From contig MU119260.1 in assembly GCA_014904845.1 (NCBI GenBank), positions 186,001-250,000 of the forward strand: 64,000 nt of DNA. The letters run 5' to 3'. This document shows positions 48,523 through 58,041 of the stretch, piece by piece (the first letter of the stretch is position 1; each line of letters starts with the position of its first letter). The notes under the pieces were generated by a model that saw nothing but the letters and a program-made list of their open reading frames with translations, did not search any database and was not told the DNA's origin. The translations under genes and the position numbers were made by a program. The DNA is from Acephala macrosclerotiorum. Its lineage: Eukaryota; Ascomycota; Leotiomycetes; Helotiales; Mollisiaceae.

Positions 48523-49524
48523 TCAATTCCAAGTTTCCAAGCCCTTCAATCCGTGTTTACCCTCTTTCTCCTCCGCAACCTCCTTTACTATCCTCCAAAT
48601 ATGCCCGTTGGATTCAGCACAATAGGCACCACCACTGCTAACAAACCCTCCTCCGTTGCTCTTATCTATTTTCAACTTGTTCTCCCAAAACTTCCGTTGG
48701 TATTTGCAGTACTCGATCCATTCGGGTATATCCCTCGCTTCCACCCAAAATGGTGGCTTTTCGTATGGTTTGCTAGCTGGTCGGATATAAATTTTTCGGT
48801 ATGGCCATTCAAGGCCGTTTTGATCGAACATCTTTGGATTGCTGATGATCTCCTCCAGTCGTTTCCGTTCGGCTTCTTTAGCTGCTTCTACTGCGTGCTC
48901 GCATGCTGTCTTGACTCTGAAGTCGACTAGTGCAGTACGACTGTAAAACGGATATTTACCTCCTCTGTTCACGTAGTCCTGGATCTGCAGTGAAGTTGGA
49001 CGTTCGAAAGTTTTCCATAAGTCTTCTCTTGCTTTCGCGTCTAACTTGGAGACTGTGGTATCTTCCGTGTTGGTTTTCTTGCGTTCAGGCCGAGGCTGCT
49101 CATCGCCCTGGTCTGGGCTCCGTGCGATTGTTCTTGCACTTGTATCGACCACGATGGTATCTTCAGCGTCATCGCCTTGCTGTTCCTGCTGGCCCTGTCG
49201 GTTCTGCTGGTCCCTGTCTTGCTCCATGGCCCACTCTGGCTCCTCTATAACTTCCGGTGGGGGCGAGAGAGAAGAGGCTCGTGAGCTAGCCTCTTTGTCT
49301 ATATTCGAGTATGGGACTTCAGCATTCTGGGTGCTTCGATCCTCATCCTCAGGATACTCTGCAGCAAGGTTTGCTTGTAAGTCTTCCCTTGTCGTCTCGA
49401 CTTTCGTTCTTTTAGTTTGAGCTTCGCCCATTATCTTAGCTAGTTTCCTCTTTCTTGTTTGAACCATTTTGACTTCTCTTGGTCTTGGATTTTTGCGTGA
49501 GAGGTTTGTATGCGTTGTTGCCAA
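48523..49524 (-). CDS. Hypothetical charged protein, probably nuclear
   Basis: A single exon of 333 residues. The N-terminal half is disordered and highly charged, with a basic cluster (VQTRKRKLAK, QTKRTK) and a Gln/Asp-rich tract. The C-terminal half looks folded: YVNRGGKYPFYSRTAL, a long Ala/Glu/Lys helix, LEWPYRKIYIRPASKPYEK and ARDIPEWIEYCKYQRKFW. I do not recognise the family. The first Met is at 49524, but Met at 49467 (VQTRKRK) is an alternative start. It belongs to a run of minus-strand genes of unknown family. Confidence 0.5.
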   Translation of the reverse strand: MATTHTNLSRKNPRPREVKMVQTRKRKLAKIMGEAQTKRTKVETTREDLQANLAAEYPEDEDRSTQNAEVPYSNIDKEASSRASSLSPPPEVIEEPEWAMEQDRDQQNRQGQQEQQGDDAEDTIVVDTSARTIARSPDQGDEQPRPERKKTNTEDTTVSKLDAKAREDLWKTFERPTSLQIQDYVNRGGKYPFYSRTALVDFRVKTACEHAVEAAKEAERKRLEEIISNPKMFDQNGLEWPYRKIYIRPASKPYEKPPFWVEARDIPEWIEYCKYQRKFWENKLKIDKSNGGGFVSSGGAYCAESNGHIWRIVKEVAEEKEGKHGLKGLETWN

Positions 49525-49558
49525 ATTTTACTTTGACGAAGAAGTAGTGGTTCCTCAA

Positions 49559-50176
49559 TTATTCTTTTCCCACAGTAAATTTATTGCGATTGTTCGATAA
49601 ATTTAAAAATTCCAAGCTATATTTTTCATTTTCTTCTGAGTATTTGTATCTGAACGGAGCTAAAGCACCTGCCAACCAAGAAGGGACTGGCATATCTACT
49701 TTTTTGTTCAGTACCTGACTCTCAGTCCCTCTGGGTACGAGCCGAACCTTAACCTTTTCGAGACGATTGGAAGCACTCGTGAAGCAACCAATTTGGTCCT
49801 GTGAGCACATCATTTTGAATCTTCTGATCTTGCCTGGACATTCCTCCAGTTCGGTATGTACATGTACTTTAGCGTCACGATCATTTCGAGTAAGTCCCAT
49901 GGTTTCGGGCGATTGGGCCGATCGAAGATGTCTAGGTGAGGCTGGGAGATTGAAAATGTTGGTGAGGTGCCATCTCCTGATCTCGAATATTTTCGCACGA
50001 GATCTTGCTTTTTGAGTGTATAATACGAGGCCGGCAAGTCTCGAGAAAGAGGTAGAGGGAAGGGAGCCGCATTGGGGAAGGAGCTTGCTGGAACTGTATC
50101 GGAGCGCTATATCAAGACCCCACGAGTTGCTGGGTAGGAGACAGGATTGAAGGACTTGGTGGACCAATGATTTCAT
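49559..50176 (-). CDS. Hypothetical protein, 205 residues
   Basis: A single open frame on the minus strand, separated by only 34 bases from the next gene start. The first 90 residues are poorly protein-like, but from about residue 92 (MGLTRNDRDAKVHVH) the sequence is convincing: PGKIRRFKMMCSQDQIGC, RLEKVKVRLVPRGTE, VDMPVPSWLAGALAPFRYKY and a terminal NNRNKFTVGKE. The true start may be the internal Met, or an upstream exon may be missing. No family recognised. The very short gap to the neighbour could mean the two are exons or paralogous parts of one gene, but phases do not obviously join. Confidence 0.4.
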   Translation of the reverse strand: MKSLVHQVLQSCLLPSNSWGLDIALRYSSSKLLPQCGSLPSTSFSRLAGLVLYTQKARSRAKIFEIRRWHLTNIFNLPASPRHLRSAQSPETMGLTRNDRDAKVHVHTELEECPGKIRRFKMMCSQDQIGCFTSASNRLEKVKVRLVPRGTESQVLNKKVDMPVPSWLAGALAPFRYKYSEENEKYSLEFLNLSNNRNKFTVGKE

Positions 50177-50315
50177 TAAGCTAGGTATGTTGTATTTGCC
50201 TAAAAACCCTTTGATCTATTTGCTTTGTTCATTCGTTGATCTCAAACTACACCAAAATTCGGCGGTTTGTTCCTATGAATAACTGCCCATTTCGATGCAT
50301 CATCCCCCACTTTTC

Positions 50316-50743
50316 CTATTGACGAATTGTTTCATTCAGTGCGGCTTCCAGTCTCTTGATTTCTTCTTCATTGCGTTCCAACTTTCTTGTGAGGTCAGCT
50401 CCAGCTCGTATCTTATAGTTTATTAGAATTTTCATAATCAAGATGAGGTGGAGATGTACGATAGCGGTGTGATGGCGGCTGAAAACCCAACAAGGCAGGG
50501 GCGCGGCCCTAGCATCCACGACAGTCTTCGAAGGATTTCCGGCAGCATCGTGGTAGACAAGTGGGCTTTGATGAGGTCGAGTTGTGTGTTAGGGTCTTGA
50601 TATTTAACATGATGAATATCTTGGGTTTCAGGTGATGTGCTATAGTGGAATGCCGTAGGAGCAGGAGATGGCGAGACTGGTACCCGCCTCGCGTACAATG
50701 AATTTGACACTTGGCTAAACCAAGACGATCTTAACTTCAGCAC
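50316..50743 (-). CDS. Possible small mitochondrial protein ending in a coiled coil (exon structure unresolved)
   Basis: Two overlapping frames on the minus strand look like parts of one gene. The first, from ATG 50743, has an Arg/Ser-rich presequence (MLKLRSSWFSQVSNSLYARR) and an AFHYSTSPETQ segment typical of a mitochondrial cleavage region. The second, ending at 50316, has a hydrophobic stretch (IVHLHLILIMKILI) followed by a clear coiled coil (RKLERNEEEIKRLEAAL). A CCTAAC branch-like element lies between them near 50591, but I could not find a splice pair that joins the frames in phase. Family unknown. Confidence 0.35.
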
Positions 50744-50841
50744 ACTTGTCCTTTCTACAATTTTGCAAATGTAAGGTCAACTCTTTTAGTAGTCTATGAT
50801 CTTTTACAACAGCAGCAAGATTACTGTTCAATCTTGGCATT

Positions 50842-51071
50842 ATGGTATCTCTCTATCGAAAAGTCTTGCTGTTGGCCTTGTCCTTTGCCTGTACTAGCAT
50901 GTGGAAATCTAGTATACATGTATGTACTCCTTTCCTCGCGCTTTCAAAGTTTAATATGCTGCCAGATTCAAGCCTGTAAGAGCGTTTAGCTAATGAATGT
51001 ATCAGTTCACGGCAGTACAAAACCTGCTTGAAAGGGATCGTACTCAAAAGAAGACTCTTCAACAATTATGA
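50842..51071 (+). CDS. Candidate small secreted peptide gene, 47 residues
   Basis: Exon 1 (50842-50919) starts with a signal-peptide-like sequence: a basic MVSLYRK followed by VLLLALSFACTS. Exon 2 is 51006-51071. The 86-base intron has a GTATGT donor, a GCTAATG branch element and a TATCAG acceptor, and the joined frame stays open (FTAVQNLLERDRTQKK) to a stop. A related start, MLSLYRTLL, with similar flanking bases lies at about 52214 but is interrupted after 16 codons. The coherence of splice signals and signal peptide is suggestive, but the gene is so short that chance cannot be excluded. Confidence 0.3.
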
Positions 51072-51598
51072 GAAGACATACAAGCTCAATCCCGACACAG
51101 TCTCCAAAAAGTGATTAAGGCTAACGCAATCGACGAAAAATGAGTGAAAGGCAAATTTTGAGGTTGTGAGGGGGCGGAAGTGGAGGAAGTAATGATCAAC
51201 TGCGGGGTATTCAAAAACTTTGTGGTGATAGGAATGCTGGAGGCATGAGGTGGTTAGCAGCGTGGCGTCTCAATCTCTCATCCTTCCTTGGACTTTGTTC
51301 AGGTATGCTTAAAATGGGATACTGCAAATAGTCTGGGGTCGTGATCTTGAGTTTCACTCTGAATCACTCTGAATCAAAAGAGATGCGGCTCGGTGAGGGG
51401 GAGTCGAGAAAGTCTCAGCGATTTTTGGATAATGAAAACTTTAGGTCTGAAAAGTGAAGCGGGGTATCAATTTACAAGACCCTTTCGCACACCTTGCCAT
51501 CTGACTCTAGTTTCAATAAGATGCACTACAAGAAGATTAGCATCAAACCATCCCCTGGCCTTCCTTCATGTCCTCTTTTCTCCTTGATCCATTTTCCT

Positions 51599-52150
51599 TC
51601 ACTTCTTTCTAGACTGAGATTCGGGCACAGTCACCTCAGCTTTCTGTCTTTTGATTTCTTCCTCCCATGCAACCCGAGTATCCAGCGACTGCTTCAACTC
51701 TCCTCTTCCTCGAAATCTCCATTCCGTTAGAGGCTGACTTATGTCATAGACGTGGAAGTCGAAGAACAAACTTATGTGGACGGGACAAGATAGCCTATGA
51801 ATCCAATGAAAAATAGTTGGAAGCCTATAGCTCTTGGGTTTTGCTGCAGCTTCATTGCCTGAAGTATTGCCCGCAAAATTTTGGGAGATTTTTGGTGATC
51901 TGCCTAAAAAATTTGAAAGCTCGGTATGTGTTGGAGACTCTGATAACGAGGCTTCCTTAGTTACAGAAGACACAGAGAAGCGCGACTCAAGAACTGACTT
52001 GTTAATGTAGTGGTGATGCCAAACAGGACTGGTGCAATTCGGAAGACTCGGGATTGGTAGTCTGGTATGGGGTTCGGTGACCGTGAATTCCCAACTAGAC
52101 CAGACTAAGGTAGAAAAGGCTGGATCCCAATTGTGACAATCTCTGAACAT
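51599..52150 (-). CDS. Hypothetical protein, 183 residues
   Basis: A single uninterrupted minus-strand frame starting MFRDCHNWDPAF. The middle is Ser/Thr-rich, then comes a basic folded-looking part (EWRFRGRGELKQSLDTRV) and a charged helical tail (WEEEIKRQKAEVTV) ending in Arg/Lys. No signal peptide, membrane segment or known domain is seen. Length and the sensible C-terminus favour a real gene, but it may be lineage-specific. Confidence 0.35.
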   Translation of the reverse strand: MFRDCHNWDPAFSTLVWSSWEFTVTEPHTRLPIPSLPNCTSPVWHHHYINKSVLESRFSVSSVTKEASLSESPTHTELSNFLGRSPKISQNFAGNTSGNEAAAKPKSYRLPTIFHWIHRLSCPVHISLFFDFHVYDISQPLTEWRFRGRGELKQSLDTRVAWEEEIKRQKAEVTVPESQSRKK

Positions 52151-53098
52151 ATTCTATCACAATTCCAATATTTTTGTTGCATTTGAAAAAATATAAGCAT
52201 CATGTTCAGGCACGATGTTATCTCTTTATCGAACACTCCTGGTATGGACTCTACCCAACGTATGGTAGTTTGCCGCCATTTCATAAGTAGTTCTATTCAA
52301 TCTCTTGCGCTCTCTCGAGAAAATTAAGACCGGAATGTTCCTGCTAACATAGTAAATAATACAATGGATTACTGGGTACTGGATGAAAGGCTGCGGAGAC
52401 AGCAGAAAGTCATTCGCGTCTTGTGTGAAGAAGAGAAAGCTCAAGGTGGGGTACCAATATCGAAGCTGAATATTTGTGAAAATTGCCATATTGTAGATGA
52501 AAATAGGAAACGGTTTTGGGAGGGGGTATGGAATTGATTGTCGAAGGGCTGAGAGGGATTCTAAAGAGGCTTGGCGGATTTTGGTTAAAATCTACTTACT
52601 TCCTTTGGTCAGCTTTCTTCTCTGGGGCCGTCCTTGGATTTCGGACAGGCTTCTCGATCTAAAGTAAGTAATGACTGGTAAAGTGGTGGGGCACATCATG
52701 ATGTTGTTAGACTAAAATCCATTGCTATGAGGGGTTCTAGGCTGTCTATCCTATGCAATTGCATCTCAGATACCAGTCATTCCCCAGACTTTGGTGCTCG
52801 AAACCACCATATGGTAACTCATTGCCGTCAAGAAAACATTGCGATTTTCGTAATAATCCATCCCCAAGTTCTGTACTCGCGCTTCGGGAAATTGAATGCT
52901 GTCGTTCAAGGTTTCGATTCGTGTGCCCTACGTAGGAAGTCAGTGATCATTCAGCCCAAATGCTTGGGGAAAGACGCACATGTTCATACCAAGAGGTGTT
53001 CGGGTTCCGTAGATATAGGACCCCAAACCAATCGTATGAACCGCGATGTATACGTAAACTAATTCAAGAACAACCTCCAAGTCTCGCGCTCTGTTCTT
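52151..53098. other. Spacer without a supported gene
   Basis: About 950 bases. At 52196-52260 it carries a short sequence resembling the start of the small peptide gene at 50842. Frames at 52226-52489 (minus) and 52727-53062 (plus) are not convincing. Confidence 0.35.
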
Positions 53099-54262
53099 CT
53101 AGTAAGGCTTGGCGGTGTAGCACTTGGTGATAGTCACCCCCGTCTCCTGTACCAAAGCCCACATAGGAGGTCTCATTCTCGCACCGTACTCATCATGTGT
53201 CTCCCACTCCCAATAGAAGACAGTGCTTCGGCCATAATGCCAGCCTTGCTTCATGATCTTTTTCTTACCGGCATCGATCATCTTCTTCTTCTCAGCCTGC
53301 CACTTCAGCTCGGTGGTGAATCCCATCGCTGGCTTAGGGTCGATCCAGCCTTCAGGTTGACCGTCGATGTAGATACGGATAACGTTTGGCTTGATAAAGG
53401 GGTCGAATTTGGTCTCGAATTCCTCTGGATCTTCTTGCTCGGGACCCTTTGCCTTCTCCTTGCCAATTGACTTTGCCTGCGCAAGGGCTGGGGCCTGGAA
53501 TGTTGCCGGAGCAGGAGCCATGGTGGGCTTGGGAGCCATGGAAGTCATGGAAGCCTCAGGATCCTCGGAATCAGCACGAGCACGCTTCTTCTTTCGGTCG
53601 TTGCGGCGCTTATTGTTAGAGCCTGATTGCTTCTTGGGTGCTTGAATTGTCTCAGCGGGACTTGGGCTAACCTCCTTCTCAGCCATCTTCGCAAGCTCCT
53701 TCAGGTTCTCGGTTGATTTGTGGACGATTCTGATACGACCATCCTTGAATGGATTGCCGGCGGAGGATGTAGGTGAGCTACCGAAGCCAGAGGTATTGAC
53801 GGTGGAAGGAGTAGAGTTGGTGGTATTGGCGTTCGCAAAGGCGGAGGGCGCAGGCTCGGCAGCGAAGAGATCGTTGATAGTCTTGGTGGGTGTGGTGAAG
53901 AGGCTATTGGGGTTGGTGGAAGATGGTGGAAGTTTGGGAGCGTTGGGGGTCAATCGATTTGCAGCGGCACGGCGTTCTGCCATGGCCTTACGACTGTAGT
54001 CGATGGTTCTACCGTAATGGATGTCCAAGCCAACGAAAGGGTTGCCACGACGAATCGCAGAGCCCGATGGTGTAACGTCGTTGGTAAGGGACTGGGAGGT
54101 AGGGTTGAGGTTGTCGGTCGAGTTCGAGGTTCGCAGCTCTTGGACTCTTTGAGGCCGAGCACCAGGATATGGTCCGTTGCGCTCGCTGTTTTCGAGGCTA
54201 AGGCGATTAAGGGGTTTATTGCTGGATAAAGTATCGTCCACGGGTAGTTCCGTAGGCGCCAT
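53099..54262 (-). CDS. Hypothetical protein, 387 residues, disordered with a conserved-looking C-terminal domain
   Basis: A single exon from MAPTELPVDD. About 280 residues are disordered and rich in Ser, Thr, Asn, Pro and Ala, with a strong basic cluster (NNKRRNDRKKKRARAD) that looks like a nuclear localisation signal. The last ~110 residues look folded: DPFIKPNVIRIYIDGQPEGW, a Lys-rich helix, GWHYGRSTVFYWEWETHDEYG and PPMWALVQETGVTITK. I do not recognise the fold. Codon-level quality and length make a real gene likely. Confidence 0.6.
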   Translation of the reverse strand: MAPTELPVDDTLSSNKPLNRLSLENSERNGPYPGARPQRVQELRTSNSTDNLNPTSQSLTNDVTPSGSAIRRGNPFVGLDIHYGRTIDYSRKAMAERRAAANRLTPNAPKLPPSSTNPNSLFTTPTKTINDLFAAEPAPSAFANANTTNSTPSTVNTSGFGSSPTSSAGNPFKDGRIRIVHKSTENLKELAKMAEKEVSPSPAETIQAPKKQSGSNNKRRNDRKKKRARADSEDPEASMTSMAPKPTMAPAPATFQAPALAQAKSIGKEKAKGPEQEDPEEFETKFDPFIKPNVIRIYIDGQPEGWIDPKPAMGFTTELKWQAEKKKMIDAGKKKIMKQGWHYGRSTVFYWEWETHDEYGARMRPPMWALVQETGVTITKCYTAKPY

Positions 54263-55905
54263 TTTGCCGAGGGCAGAAACGTTGTTGTGGTTGCGTTGAG
54301 TTGAGGGCGGTGAGGGAGTTCAGACGAAGAGTTGTCAAGAAGAAGACGGACTCGCTTGGGAGAGGCTGGTGGGATTCAGCGTCTGCTTAATCGTAAAGGT
54401 GAGAGCCCCAATAAATTTCTGCGGTTAATGTCCTATGGAAAGACGGAAGAGGGCGGAAGCAGTTCACTTTTTGAAAGACGCATCTTAAGTCAGAGCTTTC
54501 CAACTCCACCGCAACTGTCAGCCCCTGGGACTTTGCAGTGTGTCACATCCATCTCTGAGGATATATGACTTTAATATGATCTGTGTGCATCCGAGAGAAT
54601 GGGTGCTTTCACTCTACTTGTTAAAGAGGTCATGATTAATTACTATGATCTCTTAAATGTGCTTTGAAGTGAAATTTATTTCTTGATGTATATCATTTCA
54701 GCGTCCATCAAAAGGAGTCAGTGAGCCCCCAGGTATTCTGAAAGTTTCTTAAGCTTTTTTCCCTTTCATGATAGTTCTCAATTGCGCAAAGCTTTTGAAG
54801 TGTTGCACCTCCTCATCGCATATCGTTTGAACTAAGCGAGTTCTGATTAGCCCATTAAGCGAGCCCCTTTCGAATGCTCTGAGACAAATGAAAATGCACC
54901 CTCAACACAAGACACGGAGCACAATGTATATTTTTGAATGGGTATCTCAAATTTGGAGACTGTTTATAGGATTCTCAAGGACTATGGGTAGTGCTCCAGT
55001 TTCCATAGCAGCTGGAAGACATTTCGGTCACGTGTTACTGGTTTCGCGTTCAGAATGGGGTGACATGAAAAACATCATCATCAGAACCGACATTGCTGAC
55101 GGATTCGATTACTAGGATTAGATTTAGCATAGGGACCAAAGCTATTCGTTCTCATCTTCTACTGTGGGGCATGCAGTGCGTACTTGAGGGGCAGGCTTGC
55201 ATTTTGCTTTGTGGGAGCTCCGAGTGCGCATCAAAATTCGGCGATGAATATTATGAGATTTAGAACGAGACCATATCACAGTGCTTTCAAGTGATTTCGA
55301 CACAAGAGTGGCTTGACGTGATCATTGAATTGCCTATACAAAGTCCTAGCAGCTTCTGGGTTCCAGCCTAGAGCCCTCAAGAGAATACAAAATCAGAAGC
55401 ACAGCACACATTAGAAATCCTCCACAGGAGCACCAGTAAAACCTCGCTGCTTCTTGGCGTGCAGTCGAGGGAAAAGGTATACTCCTTTTGGCTGTTGCCC
55501 CTATCTACTTTCCAAGTTCAAAAACAAAAAGCATTTCGAAAAAGTCCTATCTCCTTTCAACTCCCAACAAACAAGCAAATGTAACAACTTTCTTACAATT
55601 TCCTCCGCTCATCTTATATCCTGACTAAGACTCCAAGTTCATATCCCGTTCACCTGATGCCATATTTATATCCCTGCCGGCCGCGTGCCTCAACCCCGAG
55701 TTCATATCCCTTCCTCCCTTGGACTACACGAGAGCCCAAGGGAACACTTGCCATTTGTCTCCGTTGTCGTTTGTCGTTTATTGCGTGTCCAGATAGTCAT
55801 TACTTCCTCGCCGATTCGTTGAGTGTTTTCGTTGCTTGCTACCAGTTGTGGTAGCGGCGCCGGAAGTTGTGTGAATCCAATTTTGGGAAGGTACGATGGT
55901 CTAAC
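54263..55905. other. 1.6 kb gene-poor spacer
   Basis: It holds the promoter of the gene at 53099-54262 on the left and the 3' region of the repeat protein on the right. Short frames only, and no repeat seen. Confidence 0.4.
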
Positions 55906-58041
55906 TCAAAAGGGAAGTTCGGTGATGTCAACATTGTCGTTCCATAGTCTCATCCTCTTTGGTCGTGGTTGAGGTTCGACCATTGGCTCCTTGCGTTTGT
56001 GGCTGGGTGCCAGAGGACTACGATCTGTTGGAAGGTAGTTTCGAGTCCATTGATCTTGAGTTCTGGTGATTGCCGGTTTTGTCGATGATTCGGGAAGTGT
56101 TGATATGGTGTCGCGTGATTTTCTGATATCGACTTCGAGTTGAGGTGTGATGGCAGGCAATGCAACCTTGTACGATCTTGGATCTGCCTCGCAACTTCTG
56201 ATGATGCTGCTGAGCTTCTCCGCTTCTGTTCTGGTTGCCGAAACTTTTTCTTCTTGACGTTGGGTGAATCTTGCGACGATTCGCCTTTGAAGCCTTTCGT
56301 TTAGTTCCTCGTCGACTTGAGGCTCATCGGCGGTTTGTGGCTCATTTGTTGGCGCTGGGACACATTCTTTGCCAGATCTTCTTCTTTCTTTGTTGAATTT
56401 ACTGCGCGCTAGGTGGAGTCTTGTCGTTGGGGCGCAGGATGATATTGGCATAGCTTCCGAAGTGGGCGTTGATGGAAGTAGATTTCGTTCTGGCTTTGGA
56501 AGTGGAGCTGTTGTCACAATTAGCATAAATTTTGGAGTTGAGGAAGTAGGCACATACTTCGGAGAATTCCTGATTCAACCGATCCTGTTTGTGCTCGCTG
56601 TCGGTCAAGCGAGCGCAAGAAAGCTGAGTTTTTGAATGTGAGCCTCAATTTGGGTGTCAGTTTGTTGACTCTAAACCTCAACTTAAACGAAGGTTTATTG
56701 ATAACGAGTCTCAGTTTTAGTGCTGATTTCTTGACAATGAGCCTCAACTTGGGTGCTGGCTTGGGTTTGTTGACGATGAGTCTGAGTTTCGGTGCTGGCT
56801 TTTTGACAATGAGTCTCAACTTGGGTGCTGGTTCGGGTTCGACAACAGGCTTATTGACGATGAGCCTCAATTTGGGCAGTTTTTTGACAATGAGTCTGAG
56901 TTTTGGTGCTTGTTGTGCCAGCTTGTTGAATATGAGTCTTAACTTGGGTGCTGGCTCAGCGACAGGCTCGACGAAATGTCTTTCGGAGAATTCAAGAGCT
57001 AATTGGGCGACATTTCGGAGTAGGTTTGGGTGCTGAATGGCCTGGGACCGAGTTTTGTAGGCTTTGGTGACATCCTTCTGATGTTTCTTGACGCTTTTCA
57101 AGATTCTTTTGCTGATTCGGTATTGTTCGTCGATGGGACTGAGGGTGAAGTCGGTGGGCTGGCTGGCGATATGCTCTTGTTGGCGGGTCTCGCTGTCGTT
57201 GGAGACGGATGCTTCAAAGTTGGAAGACATCTTGACTGAGTTGGATGTTGACTTTGGGCTGGTCAGCTTGAGATCAGACAAAACTATACCAGCTCGACAA
57301 AATAATCAAAACAATAGATACAGGAGAGAGCAGAGATATACTTGCATGCCATGCCATGTCTAGAGGAGCCAGGCTCCCCCTTCGGGCTAGGAATGGTTTT
57401 TCCTAATTGTAGACATGCAACAAAATCCAACAGAGAATTCCCAATTGGGATATTCTCCAGAAACTCCCAATTGGGTAAGGAGAGTGCTCTGAGCTCCCCC
57501 TAAGTCACGAGCTTATGACTAGCACTAAAGCAGTAATTCATGTCGAACTGGGTCTAAGCTGAAAGAGCAGAACCAAAAAAATAAAAGAAGCACGTGAAAT
57601 TGACTCACATTTCGTACTGTTCGAGTTTGTTTGAAGTTTGAGCGAAGCTGCAGGCTTCGAGTATCGATGTCGGTTCTGTGGAAGTTAGCGATATTGTGTG
57701 GAGCGATGGAATTTTAGACATACTGGTTGTTCTTTCTGTTCTCGATGGAACTTGACTTGTTTCTTCTTCTGGCCGTTGCGACTGCTGTGTTGTGTGTTGT
57801 TGGCGGTCGCTCGTGCGTGACTTCTTCTGCTCTATGCTAGATTTTGAGTTCGAGTTCACGAGAGTGATAGCAATGGAGGAGTTTCAAGGGAGAAAGTACT
57901 TACAGGTTGTGTTTTTTGCTTGATGCTCGGTGAGCTTATTTGACTTGATTTTGGCGGCTGGTTGTCGTGTTTGGAGGTTTTCTGTAGCTGTTCTCTGTGA
58001 CTTGGAAAAATGTGTTCGGGTGATGGAGGACGAGCGAACAT
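55906..58041 (-). CDS. Novel tandem-repeat protein with nine KLRLIV(K/N)K motifs
   Basis: Four exons (58041-57904, 57826-57609, 57258-56558, 56507-55906) join in phase for 552 residues; the exon 2 acceptor could shift by three bases. An internal start at 57233 (MSSNFEASVSND) would give a shorter form. The N-terminus is disordered and polar. After a helical part (YRISKRILKSVKKHQ, LLRNVAQLALEFSERHF) come nine copies of a short basic strand motif such as PAPKLRLIVKKP, spaced 9-17 residues, each alternating hydrophobic and positively charged residues. The C-terminal part has a long charged helix (ELNERLQRRIVARF) and a basic cluster (RPKRMRLWND). No known family is recognised. A nuclear or nucleic-acid-binding role is suggested by charge only. 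Some fungal proteins carry similar KLRL strings, but I cannot name one. Confidence 0.6.
57440..57475. repeat. Pair of perfect CCCAATTGGG palindromes
   Basis: The 10-base palindrome CCCAATTGGG occurs at 57440-57449 and again at 57466-57475, with centres 26 bases apart. Both lie in the unusually long (350-base) third-from-last intron of the repeat protein, just upstream of the alternative internal start, so they could be a factor-binding pair for an internal promoter. Confidence 0.6.
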
